From Nomia melanderi (taxonomy: Eukaryota > Arthropoda > Insecta > Hymenoptera > Halictidae), in NCBI RefSeq assembly GCF_051020985.1, contig NC_135008.1, forward strand, positions 6,696,001 through 6,760,000: 64,000 nucleotides of DNA. The letters run 5' to 3'. A model generated the notes under the pieces. It had not been told where the DNA came from. It was given only the letters and a program-made list of their open reading frames with translations, and did no database searches. Both the position numbers and the translations under genes were made by a program. The number at the start of each line of letters is the position of its first letter. Within the stretch, counting starts at the first letter, position 1. This document shows positions 38,635 to 49,556 of the stretch, in pieces.

Positions 38635-38820
38635 CCAGATGACACGGTCCGGCTTTTGCCTCGGGTCTCTGGATGCTCTCGCGGAACGTCTCATCCGCGA
38701 GGCCGGCGACTCTTTCCAGACAACGAGGCTCGGAGATCCGTTCGCCGGGCCCGCAATTTGCGCTACACTTTTCCCAGCCGACGAACCCCCGCGAGGATTC
38801 CAGCTTACGAGGGCTTTTCT
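38635..38820 (-). pseudogene. ADAMTS relic: TSP1 repeat
   Basis: Reads FVGWEKCSANCGPGERISEP, then RCLERV and RPEAKAGPC, a TSP1 repeat with intact CSxxCGxG. In ETFRESIQRPE the position six before the Pro is Cys in relatives and Arg (CGC) here. Borders are an AG at 38822-38821 and a GT at 38634-38633. Confidence 0.68.
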
Positions 38821-39752
38821 CTTTCAGCCCCGGCGGATACTTCACCGGCGCGGCGCGTTCTCTTTCGGCGGAACCTATTCGATGGAATGACTCCCTCGGC
38901 CATCAGTGTTACGCGCAGTCGTCTAGAATAGCATCGCTCCTCGAAAGTCGACCCCATTCACCGGCCGACAATCGTTTATTCATTCGGCGAAAGAAAAATC
39001 TCGCGGGTACACGTACCGCGGAGAAATATGAAAATATCGGGAAGGTTGATCCCGCGCGCGCGCTCTATTTTTCTTCGCCTGTATTCGCCCGGAATTTCCA
39101 CTGATTCGATTCCGCCCTTTTACGTCGAACTTTACGGGATATCGATGCTTCACCGTAAAGCGGAAAGAAGTAACACGGAGAGGACTCGAAGGAAAGCGGT
39201 TAAGAGCGAAGAGCATACTCGTTCGGAAAATGCGTTTCCGAATTCTGAATAATAATCTGCAATGGCGTTGTGTAACTCTCTAAAGGATGTAAGAATACAA
39301 AGTTCCCAGAACGTCGGAGGGCGTACGACGCGAAACGACCGTACGAAACGCGTCCGGAGGGGAACCTAATTAGATTTGAGTAACGTTTCGCGAGTCGGTC
39401 GCGTGTTCCCGGCGCCGCGAGGTGCATAGCGCAAGGCGCACGGCGCGAGGTACAAAGCACAAGGAGACGTAGACGGGCAAACGAGGTTCGTCCTAATGAA
39501 CGGATGCGAAAGTTTCGCGACGGTATGCCGCGTAGGTGTAACTGGCCGTAATAATAGCCGGTGTACGCGTATCGCGTTGTCTCTTAACAGCAATTAGACG
39601 ACGCGCGGCTCACGCGAGAAAGCTCTCTTCATTCCGCCATCGCGGCGAAGGTGTTGGCGCAGCCAGATAAGAACTGTCCACACCCGGACACCTTGTTCGA
39701 GATACCTTATCGATCTGCCTCCGCCGGCTAATTAGCGGGCCGCGTTCGTTAC

Positions 39753-39926
39753 CAATATAAGCAGCTCCGCCATCGCTGGTCCAGGTATGTGCAGAGCCTC
39801 CTGGCTACGTCTTATCGTTCCTAGCCACGCCTTCGTGCCCGCTGCGTCGAACATTCCTAAACGATCCCTCAAATATTCATGGATAATGCTCGCGAATGTC
39901 TTATTCAAGCCCGCCTTTGTTCCCAT
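39753..39926 (-). pseudogene. ADAMTS relic: spacer domain exon
   Basis: Reads GMFDAAGTKAW, then SQEALHIPGPAMAELLIL up to donor gtaacg, matching the late spacer pattern F-AAGT-x-W/F...E-L-x-x-GP-x-x-E-L. The reading frame stays open upstream to 39992, so the true 5' border is not fixed. At first sight IIHEYLRDRLGMFD looks like a broken zinc site, but the spacer alignment is better. Confidence 0.55.
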
Positions 39927-40823
39927 CTCAGGAAGTCCGAGATTAGCTTCGAAGACCTCTTTCGGGACACGGTTCTCGGCCGAGGAGACTGTTTATCGAC
40001 TCGCCCTATCCCAGAATTTCCAATGGAACGCTGTTCGTCGATCAGACGCCGCTGTTGGCATCGTGAATCTCGAGCTGGCCGTTCGACTAGGTACGCCGAC
40101 TTTCGATCGTGGTCAAGTTTAACCGATTCTATTTACTATTTAATCAGTATTTCACGGAACGCCGTTCAAGCACGGGAAAAAGTGGCCGGAGTTTTTCGAG
40201 GGAGTCCATTTACCCGTCAATTAACGGCTTCCCGTCCGCGGCACGGACCATTATCCCGGATTTCGTTGGTTCGGTTTCTTCCACTCGGGTATTCGTCGGG
40301 CCAGCCGGTACGTCCAGTATTTTTCTCGGTCCTGTCGTGGAAAGTTTTCCCTCTCGATTGCCAGAACTTTCCCGCTGACCGGAAAGCGGGATATCGATTC
40401 CGAGGATCGCGAATAAAAGATTTATTCGTCGATAAGAAATATCGCCGGGGTTCGGAGGCTAAGGGGACGCTGGAGATTCTTCGGGAAATACCTCGCGGAA
40501 ACTTGTAACACTTTTTCGAGATCTAGTGCCCCTATCCGCGCGGAATTTCAAGTTACCCGCTTTTCTTCCTCTCCCTGGGAGATTCTTTCGCGTCCGGAGT
40601 TCCTCTGATATTTTTTTCATTAAACAGCGTTCCCGAAGATCCTCGTGCTTCGGAATCAAATTTTAATCGTTCGATTTCCTCCGGGCGCACACCGCGAAAT
40701 GCTCGCGACACCTGAATGTTCTAAACTTCGTCGAACGTAACGTTGACGGAGTCCTTGGAGAAATCGTCGTTTATATCGAAATAAGGTGGGAACTTGAGAG
40801 ATTTCAATATGGGTTAACATTGT

Positions 40824-41052
40824 CTAACACGTTGATTCCCACGGTGGTCACCCGTGACAGGAGCTCCCAAATTTCTTGCAAACAAGTACAATAAGAAAAT
40901 TCATATCGAATCGAACTATTTAGTAACACGAGAAGCTAGATAATAGTGTAATATGAGTACCGTGATACTAAAACAATAATTTCTAATACTAGCCATTATT
41001 ATAAAGGAATAAATTTGACTACAATAAAACATAAAATCCTCGTGGCAGTTAA
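40824..41052. mobile_element. TTAA-type MITE, TTAACACGTTGA family
   Basis: Starts ctaacacgttgattcccacg (first T mutated) and ends cctcgtggcagttaa, with the palindrome-like gtcacccgtgac just inside. It lies inside the ADAMTS relic, next to the Cys-rich fragment. Confidence 0.6.
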
Positions 41053-41111
41053 CGTATCAATCAAAAATATATGAAATATATAATTTTTGTTATTTATCCT
41101 TTGGTTATTAC

Positions 41112-41193
41112 AATTCTCTCGACTTTCGGTCTCGAGAGAGCCAGGCACGTCTGTCTCGCTCGCACAGTAAAGGGCGTGCGGATTTTCGGAGGT
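41112..41193 (-). pseudogene. ADAMTS relic: possible Cys-rich fragment
   Basis: The frame reads TSENPHALYCASETDVPGSL after an AG at 41195-41194. It aligns with LDKNALCALYCVNEKNQKMK of the intact gene, with the first Cys replaced by His. It is short and the borders are uncertain, but it sits in the expected position between the TSP1 and spacer relics. Confidence 0.35.
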
Positions 41194-41736
41194 CTTTAGG
41201 TCTGTCCCAGGAGCCACCGCGCGAGTCCTTTAGGGAACCAACTTTCGCGTACGTTGTCCGACACCGTCGAATCCTTTTTACGGGTCGACAGTTACTTTCT
41301 GGGTGATCGTACGTCTATCGCTGAACGACCCCGTCTTCCGCAAGATCCGGTTGTCGAACTCGCCGCGCCGGACGTCGCGGAACGACGGCGCGTCGAGGTC
41401 GCGCGGCAGAACGCGACGGCGTTTTACTGCCGCTCAATCTTTCGTTTTCCGCTTCTAATTGCAAGCTCTTTTTACAGTCGCGTCCGTAACGTGGCATCTT
41501 AAACTTTTAGGACCGTAGAGATTCGCGAATTTATCGCGGTACGTGCAGTACAGGGACTTGTGGTCTTTCTCTGCGCTCTTTGTGTCACGCGATGGGATTA
41601 GTATCTAAGAGCCACAAATGCGTGAAAGAATAGGAAGATAGACGAGTTTGTTGTCAATCCGACCATTTTGACCTGCTCCTCCCGAACTAACCAGCAAGTC
41701 ATCTTACGTCGGGTCTGAAAGGTATTAGGTATTTAC

Positions 41737-41918
41737 GAACGTTCGAAGCGCAGATTTTACGGCGTTCACGGTCACTGCGATAGTAGGTGCCGCCATTAGA
41801 CGGCGCATCGTCTGTAAGAGAAAGCCACTCCGGAACCACAGCTATGGGAGCATCGAGTTGAAGGTGACCAGCCGACGTCCACGGCTCCTGGTCGCTGGCC
41901 GACCATCGGACACTTCGA
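41737..41918 (-). pseudogene. ADAMTS relic: central TSP1 repeat, frameshifted
   Basis: One frame reads SKCPMVGQRPGAVDVGW, then STRCSHSCGSGVAFSYRRC and hits a stop. Another frame goes on as APSNGGTYYRSDRERRKICA. Together these match the + strand repeat (GGWGSW...CSRTCGGG...NGGRYC...ERKRLTIC), so bases are lost near 41795. The Cys of NGGRYC is Tyr here. Donor gtaaat. Confidence 0.72.
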
Positions 41919-43404
41919 CTAGCAACGCCGGTGTGCAAAGTTAATTAGTTAATTATCGATCGAACCTGCGGGACTCGCCGGCCGTGTTCGAATTAATCTC
42001 GAGACATCGAATTTCCAACGCACGCCCCTCGATTTCCCTTTGCGCCGCCGATGCATTATGGATATTTACGGTGCTCCGCGGCGCGGACGGGTCGGGATAT
42101 CGATACCGCGGTGCGCTTTCCTCCTCGGTCACGTTTTATTCCCGAAAATAATGAAGTACGAGCTCTTTCGTTCCGCCCGCAGCTAATACCGTCGCGAGAA
42201 AACGGTCTCCGATGATCTCGAGTCGCGCGGCACGTCTCCGAATCATTTTTCCTCCAGCCGGGGAAATCAATTTACCGCGAGAAGCACCGGTTGCGGTCGT
42301 TTGATCACGCCCCGCTACGTGACGGGTCGGGGCCGAAAATATTTTTCGATAATCGACGAATTCGGGGACACGGGGGAAAGCCGCAGGAACGTGATAAAGC
42401 GGCGCCGATTGCAACCGTGCTCGCGCGACGGAATCCCTCGCGTTCCGACGATCGGATTTTCCCGTTAAATGGGATCGATACGCGTCCTCGATCGTTACCA
42501 TTAGACCGCGGACTTTTACGCGAATTCGAATCTCTAATATCTTTCCGCGTTCCGAGGATTCCGCGCAGCTCGCCGCTCTCGGGTTCCCTATAAACGCGTA
42601 AACATCCGCAGTCTAGTTATCGTCTTCGCGTTCGGGTAACGGGTAATTTTCTGCGCGAACGCGCCGCGAGCAGATTCGGTCCGGCGTCGCCGGCAAAAAC
42701 GCGCGACCGAGTTTGTTTCGGCCGATTCGCCCGATCCGATTGCGCCGTACTTCGGAGCAGCGTTATGAGCTTGCACTTCTCCGCGAAGTTCTTGCTCCCA
42801 TTTGGTAGGCGGTAACGCAAAACCGACCGACCGGTTTCGAACCGTGTCACGGAGATTCCTTGCTCTTGTAACACGGTCCAGCGAAAGTTTAACGACCCGT
42901 TGTTCGCGAGTTACATTCCCAGGCTCCGCCGTGTTCCGCGTCTCGTTCCCGAATTGTAATTCCCCGCGCCGACCCGGACACGCGAACCGTGAACTTCCAC
43001 CGATAGAACGGCGGTGTGCCCTCGATCATAGAAAACTCGTGTCCGACCGGCCGCAACCTTTCCGCCTCTTAAACGGCCGGCGTAGAGCGCGTGCGAGCCG
43101 CGCGAAAAACTGCCGGTCGCATGTCTCGGGCACAATGTCTTAATCGGTGCCGCATTGAAATTCAAACGGTCGGCAGCGAGATTTTTATCCGGCTCGCGGC
43201 GGCGGCGGTTTCACCCGCCGGATCCTACTAGACCAGTTTCTTGCAAAAGTCTCGCCGTAAAATGTTTCGTGACGTATTTATAGAGGATTATCGCATATCT
43301 AAACAATATGTATCATTCCGCCGGCGGAGAACGTATAATTCTCTCGCAATCGGCCACGCCAGGGAACATAAAGCTTACCCTCGTCCCTCCGACGTCTCAG
43401 ATCG

Positions 43405-43821
43405 TTAACCCTTTTATGCTCGCCGTTACTCGAAAAAGCTTCGCGCCCTTTAGATATGTAAATAGCCTCGTTAACGCCGCGAAATACGGATCGTTCGGTA
43501 AACCACGGACGGCGATCCGCCGCCGGAAACGTCGCGTTCCTTCGTTCTAATTAGAGTGCCGCTCGCGATACGCCGTCCATCATCCCTTGTCCTCCGCTTT
43601 GAAGCGCGCCGCGTTTTTCCTTCCGCGTGATATTCGATGTTTTTTCCATTCCGCGCGGAAGGGAAGGGAAACACGGAAACAAACGGTGGCGTGAGCTCGG
43701 CGAAAAGGAAAATAGAAATTTTTTAATTAACTCCGCTCCGCCTTCATAATAATTTGTTGCGGGCTACAGTGTACTCGGTAAATGTAGCCGCCGCAATAAA
43801 ATTTGAGCGTAAAAGGGTTAA
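43405..43821. mobile_element. TTAA-flanked element with TTAACCCTTTTA ends
   Basis: Starts ttaacccttttatgctcgcc and ends ttgagcgtaaaagggttaa. The interior is GC-rich, unlike the other MITEs here, so the two ends might instead belong to a larger or chance pair. Confidence 0.4.
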
Positions 43822-43884
43822 GCTTTCGCAGCGTTTAGATGATCTGAAAGGCAGGGGCCGCACGGGGTTGGTCGGCCGGCGTTT

Positions 43885-43907
43885 CTCGCTCGCTCGCTCG
43901 CTCGCTC
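43885..43907. repeat. (CTCG)n tract
   Basis: Five to six tandem ctcg units. Confidence 0.7.
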
Positions 43908-45895
43908 CCTTTGGAATTTCATTAGCCGAGTAAAATTCCCGGGCAGCGTCGGAGATCTCCTCGAGGATACTCGCTAATTAGCCTTTGTATTTTTCCAGGC
44001 GATAATCTACCCTGCCCTCCCCGCGGAGCGTGCCCTCGCCGGCTGGTTTCTTGGTAGACACGCAACCCTTTCCCGGAATGGCGCACCTCGGTGCCTCGCG
44101 GCTCTGAAAATGAAACGCGACCGCATTGACGGGGCCGGATAGTAGGGGGCTGTTTCGTGCCGATTGCGATATCGCGAAACGATATCCCGGCCCGGGCTGT
44201 TGCTTATCTAAATGACGCGCGATGCAACGTATTTTCTTAAAAGGATAAGGTAGGCAGCCGGCGCAAGGTAGAAGGTTGGCCTGGCGAGCGGCAGATGGTG
44301 CACCTTTACGGCCGGCCTCTATCTACAGCTATCTACCAGTGCTTATCGCCTCGACGCGGCCGGCGTACGCAGATCTCTCGATACGCTCAGCTGGAAAATG
44401 CCTTGTCGAGCTTTCGCGACTCCTCTACGTTTCTAACACGTTCGAGTCCCTAATGTCGTTCAACCGGTACCAGGACTGGTTAGCAACGATCACGGCGAGG
44501 CGCGAGGTAAATCTGTCCTAAGAACGATTTCGTCTACGAAACGTGTGGACGGTCGTTACTTGGTTTCTTTAGGCGACACCGTGACGGTAAAAATGAAAAT
44601 TCCAAGAAGCCAAGAGTCGCGGGCGAGAAACGTTCGGGTGTTGCGAATTCGCGCGGCGGCGTGCACGTGTAACAATTAAGTAGAAGGGGAAAAAACGGCC
44701 CTCAGTTAGCCCCGGTTTTAATAACTCCGAAAAAGGAGCGGTAGCATTTTCTCGTAGGCGTCTAGGGCAATTTTATGAAAGCCGTACAGCGGAGAGGTCG
44801 GCGCGTATTCACGGTAGCGACTTTTTGTCTCGCTATGGTAAACAAACAGGACAAATTTAACTAATTTCGTATGCGCGGCGAGCTTAATTAACGCGGCGAA
44901 GTCGTTGAACAAAGCTCGGAAGTGTTTGCAGCTGCCGCTTTATAGCGGCCGCCGCTCTTACAAATATGAATAACTTAATGAACAAATGGAATGCGTTTAA
45001 TGAGACCGCCCGGCCCGGATCCGCCCGTACAAGGCCGACATTCTTTCGCGAGATGAGGGGAAAAAAAATAGGCGAATCTTTATTTCGTTCGGGCCGGGCG
45101 TAAACACCGCCGCGGACAACAATGGCCCGTAGCCGACGCGTTTATTGCGTGCTCGCCGGAAAACAATGCCGTTCGATAAATACACAGGCCGTCCCTCGAA
45201 TTTTCGTTAAGTTCGTTAGTAGTCGCGCGTCGATTGCGCACTCGCGCGCGCGCTCGCGTTCGTGTACGCCACTCTGCGCCCGGGACCTATGTTTTCGGAT
45301 TTAATTATAAAATTACAACCGTCTGTTTGTCCGTCATCAATGATTCCGGATGACAAAATAATGAGACCGTTGAAGCAACGGGAGCCGCCGTCCGATTTGC
45401 AGCTGCGAAACGGTGTGCGCTCGTTAAATCGACCAATGAGCAACGCTAATGCGTTTCGACGTTCTTCGGTTGATGGATAAAAGCGGCTGAACGAGCTTTC
45501 GCGCGGTGCCACGGCGCGCGGAGTCGCCCGGAATTGTTTTAGACAACGCTCCCCCGGCTCCGTGTAATGGGACCGCCGTTTTACGCCCGCGATAACGAAG
45601 AGGTTCCGTTTTTATGAAAATGTTAATCGGAACGGCGAACTTCCCGCCCGAGAATACCCTTAATTTTTACTTTTGGCAGCCACGCGAGACTGCATACATA
45701 TTTTCTCCGTCACGGCGAAATATGACGGGAATATAAAGGACGGCGAGCTTCACGTCGGCGCATAATATTACGCGGAAAATAAGACCAAGGAAGAGAGTCG
45801 CGTAACGTAATATCTCGCCGAAAATTGGAGCGGGCCGTGAGCCGCGGTGTCACTTAAAAAAATGGCAAAAATTCAGTGATACTCCAACCCCTTAC

Positions 45896-46063
45896 GATTC
45901 CTAGATCGCGCTCCCGCGCGTCCCGATGATAAAGCAGTCGACATTGGTCATCCGCGTTATACGTTACACCGGGGAGCAGTTCCGCGGTACGGAGGTCGTG
46001 ATCTCGCGGCTTATCTTCCAGGCGAAATCCTAAACCAGCTCTGCATTGAGCAATAACTTTAAA
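45896..46063 (-). pseudogene. ADAMTS relic: disintegrin-like first half
   Basis: 56 open codons between acceptor ggtaccag and strong donor gtaagg. It reads AGLGFRLEDKPRDHDLRTAE, LLPGVTYNADDQCRLLYHRD and ARERDLGI. The family has Cys where this has Arg in GFRLEDKP and ARERD; both codons are CGC, one transition from TGC. Confidence 0.75.
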
Positions 46064-46134
46064 CTGGTACCATTAATTTGACGCGATAAGCGCGCAGACC
46101 TTCTTCGCCGTATTTTTAAACGTCGGTTTCTTAC

Positions 46135-46283
46135 CGTTTAGCAAAAACTCCGAGATCGTTTCCTTTCGAGCGCGTTGAAGTGAAGACGGAAACTGCAGTT
46201 AAACGCTTGGTCATCCTCGCATCGCAATTTTATCATCCCAACGACGCCGAGCTGCGGTACCACCGCAGCGTCCTGTAACGATC
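46135..46283 (-). pseudogene. ADAMTS relic: protease strand, frameshifted
   Basis: After acceptor cgaatcgcag the phase-0 frame gives DRYR, matching DYYH of the intact gene. The similarity then continues in another frame as DAAVVPQLGVVGMIKL and EDDQAFNCSF, equivalent to NQIDLILVRMIYLEKE. One missing base near 46273 would explain this. A strong donor, gtaaga, follows at 46134. Confidence 0.5.
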
Positions 46284-46392
46284 CTGCGATTCGATGGGAA
46301 CGAGTGAAGCTTAATTGTCGCGTCCAGCTACAAAATGGGCCAATTAAACGGAAGGAGAGGAAGCAACGAGAAACGAAGCAGGACAAAGCGAC

Positions 46393-46722
46393 CACCATAG
46401 CGAGCAAAGTCGGCACATAATTCTCGACATCTAGGTTCTTGCGATAATCGAGGACGGTCTTGTCGAGTACCAGCAGCAGCTCCGGCGTGTACGATTTGCC
46501 CCGGTTCTTAGATGGGTGGGCTCTCCGCGAGTCGGAAGCACGTTTGGCAATGGTTTCGGCCATATCGCCGGTGACGTTACAGAGAATCCCGCCGCCGGTT
46601 CCGCATTCGTTCGGTATCTTTTTGCAGACGACATGCGGGCGCTCCGCTTCTTTGGTGAAGTCGTGACCCGCCACCGGCTCGATCGTGCACCAGGATCGTC
46701 GTTCCGTTCGGATATATCCGGC
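46393..46722 (-). pseudogene. ADAMTS relic: prodomain end and protease start
   Basis: After acceptor tctcatctccag the frame reads AGYIRTERRS, TIEPV, RPHVVCKKIP and NECGTGG (cysteine-switch region), then KSYTPELLLVLDKTVLDYRK and DVENYVPTLLAMV, the start of an ADAMTS catalytic domain. This exon is fully open. The donor is gtggtc or gtcgct, both phase 0. YIRTERRSWCTIEP aligns with YVQTDHGRYFIEP of the + strand gene. Confidence 0.75.
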
Positions 46723-47008
46723 CTGGAGATGAGAACACCGAGATTCCTCCTAGTCAGATTTATCTTACGCTTCGGAGAAGATCGCGATATTTGTTCGTTC
46801 CACTCGTTTGAAAGCCTTATCCGGCAGACTGCCTCCCGTAATCGATTTAAAATGTTGCTCCCTTGTTTCCATTTCCGTCTGGCCCTCGCGCAACGAGATT
46901 CGACCCGGTCGCTGCGAATACACTTATTTCCCGGCGCGGAAAATCTTTGGATTCGTCACTCTGACACTCCACCATGATACATGGGAGTCGATGGATTGTA
47001 TCAGCACC

Positions 47009-47473
47009 TTAACACGTTGAATGCCATGGGGGTCACCGGTGACCCCCAACCAAATCGAGTTACTATAGTTCATTTAATCAAACGATGATTATTTGGAAAC
47101 ATTTCTATATTATAAATAATGTTACCTAATGCAATGCCATTCAGCTACATCAACGTGCAATAATAATGCAATTCAAACAAATAGTCTAATATTACATTTT
47201 TTCTATTTTGTGTTTTTTTGCTCTATGAAATTGTGCGGCAATCAACGTGAAATCTCGTTTTTATATAAAGACACTTAGCTATGCAACTTCGTTAATTACC
47301 ACAGCACTGAAAAAATATAAAATTTGATTCGAATTGATTATCTGTTTAGAATATATTACATAACAATATGATATCTGAGTTTTTCTATGTACAGTGATAT
47401 AAGTTGACCTCACTGAAAATTCATATCCGCGCAATTCAGTTTTCCGAAAATTAGCCGGTACGCAACGTGTTAA
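47009..47473. mobile_element. TTAA-flanked MITE with 20-bp perfect palindrome
   Basis: Starts ttaacacgttgaatgccatg and ends cgtacgcaacgtgttaa. At 47028-47047 is the perfect palindrome gggggtcaccggtgaccccc. AT-rich interior; small open frames inside are not genes. Confidence 0.65.
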
Positions 47474-47601
47474 TTTACTACCGGACGTTTCGATTAGCAA
47501 GCTTCGGAGAACAAGTTCGCACGATCTTCGAAGGATGAGTACTTTTATACAGGCAGGAAGCATCGTTTGTGTTTCAAAGGATCGCAGAATCCAAAGATGT
47601 G

Positions 47602-47823
47602 TTAATACGTTGACCATGAAAATTTTAAACATGAGAATTTTTGTATAATATCACTTGTTCTTTCGTAATGAAGGTAAACGGTACTCCAATTGGTTATTAA
47701 TGGTTTAGTACCATTGTTCTTGGGTTACACTATTATTCAGTTAGGTATATCATTGAATATTTTGCTTCGTAATTGTCTTTAAACAGTTTCGAAGCTCCGA
47801 TAATCTGTGGCCACCGTGGTTAA
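47602..47823. mobile_element. TTAA-flanked MITE, TTAACACGTTGA family
   Basis: Starts ttaatacgttgaccatgaaa and ends gtggccaccgtggttaa. It shares the block cttgttctttcgtaatgaag with the copy at 23417-23869. Confidence 0.5.
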
Positions 47824-49478
47824 TGTTAAGATTAAAACGAACAGGTCAAACTGACTCACTTAAGATTTTTGATTTCGCAAGTACTTAGACCATGAAAGCG
47901 TTTCTGCGAGAGATTTGAAATTAAATTTATGCATTTATACAGACACAAGACTAGGCAATCCTCCGAATTTCGTAAAATGTATCGTTCTAATTTTGACAAG
48001 AAATTAGAAATGAGTCACTCTAATTGCTCGGTAATTTTTATGTATCACTTATCCTTTCTACAGCAACGACACAAAGCAAGAATTGTTAATTCTCTGATAT
48101 GAAAATTCTTGTATTACCCTATTATCTAGTCATTTACATTACGGAAAATTTGTATTCGAGACCAATTATCTTCCAAGTCATAATTATTACCTTGTAATCT
48201 GAGAATTCCGGTCATCAGTGACCGTGGCAGTCAAACTGTCAACGAGTCCACGGTACGCGAACAAAGTGCTGTTCGTCGTCCGATCATGAACGCCCAATGC
48301 CACTGAGAATCGCGTATTCGTGATTTCAAATCGTTCGAGAATTCGCATTCTCCAGACCCTCCTCGGCGACGGCGCCTGAACAATCCTCTCGAGTCTCCAT
48401 GAATCCACTCGTTCTTAAATTTAAATTTAGCTCTTGAAAAAAATCCTCTTCCCCCTCTTAATTTTCGTCGGGTACATTATCACGGCCGGATGACTCGAGG
48501 GAGATTCTTTGCTCGCCTGGAGCAACTTGGCGATGATTCGGACGAAGCTCGAGGCGGTGTTCCTCGCCGCCGGTCTGCAAACGGTAGTGAACGGCGTCTT
48601 CGGGATCCTTATCCGTCTTCGATCGAGAAGGTACGCTTCAAGCGACGAGGTATCTGCTGCGACACGAACTTTCCATCCCAGCTGACTTTCCTCGATTCCT
48701 CCGATTAGCTCGGCGCAGCGCGTACGACGCTCTTAAAAAAATCAATTCGCCATTAACAACCAGCCTCGCCTCTCCACGATCGAACGCGAGTTCGATCGAT
48801 TATTCGAAGGAAGTACCGATTTCCGCGCGGCAATTCGCGCCGCGTATGGAATGAAAAGAACCACGCCCAGCCTCGCCGTTCCTCTTCCATATCCCCGATT
48901 CTATCGCGCTTCAAGCGATTCCTCCGTGTTTAATTTTCTCCCGAGGACCGGGTCTCGTTTTATTTTCATATGAGAGCGACTACGCGCCCGGAAACGACGA
49001 ACGAATCGTTCAGCGTTAACGAGTTCCCCGGGCAAAGACGAGACGAAACGAAACGCGCGAGGAAAAATATTTAACGTCCTCCCCATCGTTCCTCTAATTA
49101 CGCGGCACGGCGGGAAGCGCGAGGAGCGATCGGCTGCGATTGCGTGACTCTATCGAACCAAAGAACATTGTCAAGCGAATCGGGATGACGAGGCGGTTTC
49201 TCGTTCGCTCGACCTAAAATTATCCGCCGGCATCGATTCCGCGTATCAAGCCGCGGATCGAACGTTTCAGAATACTTTATTTATTAAAGGGAGTGCCGGA
49301 TCTCCTTTTGTCACCCATCGAACCGCCGAGAGAAAAAAAGGAACCTGTCACCGTTGCAGGGAGAAAGCTCGATGGTGTATTTTCCATCTCGGTGTAACTC
49401 TGTTTGCGCGCGCCGAGCTTCGACTACAATTTACGCGTCGTTCGTTTCGTTTCGTAGCGTTTTTGTTCGACGCCCGCG

Positions 49479-49520
<42 letters not shown>

Positions 49521-49556
49521 CGTATATATATATATATATACATACATACACACGTA
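49479..49556. repeat. (TA)n / (CATA)n microsatellite
   Basis: About 60 bp of alternating TA interrupted by cata, then cataca and cacgta. Confidence 0.85.

Larger units (their letters stand above)
37422..46722 (-). pseudogene. Decayed second ADAMTS gene, opposite strand
   Basis: Nine separated segments on the - strand read, from high to low coordinate, as prodomain/protease start, protease beta strand, disintegrin-like, central TSP1, Cys-rich, spacer, TSP1 and TSP1, which is the ADAMTS order. Several keep good GT-AG borders, so it is a gene-derived relic and not a retrocopy. Against function: the exons with HExxHxxGxxH are not found between 46135 and 46063 or elsewhere; frames break near 46275 and 41795; conserved cysteines are replaced at several sites. 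Its sequence is not that of the + strand neighbour, so it is an old paralogue. The spacer (FDAAGTKAW, LHIPGP) and last repeat (IGDWQGC) recall the vertebrate ADAMTS6/10-type layout, but that is only a guess. A diverged but living ADAMTS-like gene with assembly errors is the alternative. Confidence 0.7.

Noticed and set aside
39753..39926. HEYLRDRLGMFD read as a degenerate zinc-protease site
   Set aside because: It lies downstream of the TSP1 relic, where a spacer is expected, and FDAAGTKAW...LHIPGP aligns better with ADAMTS spacers.
46138..46674. Single 178-codon - strand open frame taken as one exon
   Set aside because: Only the first part up to TLLAMV is ADAMTS sequence. The middle is an intron-like pyrimidine stretch ending in cgcag, and the end is a different exon in another frame.
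48484..48720. Open - strand frame of about 80 codons (VRVAADTSSLEAYLLDRRRI and onward)
   Set aside because: No start, domain or splice link. It could not be matched to the missing prodomain, and the opposite strand is also open, as is common in this CpG-rich DNA.
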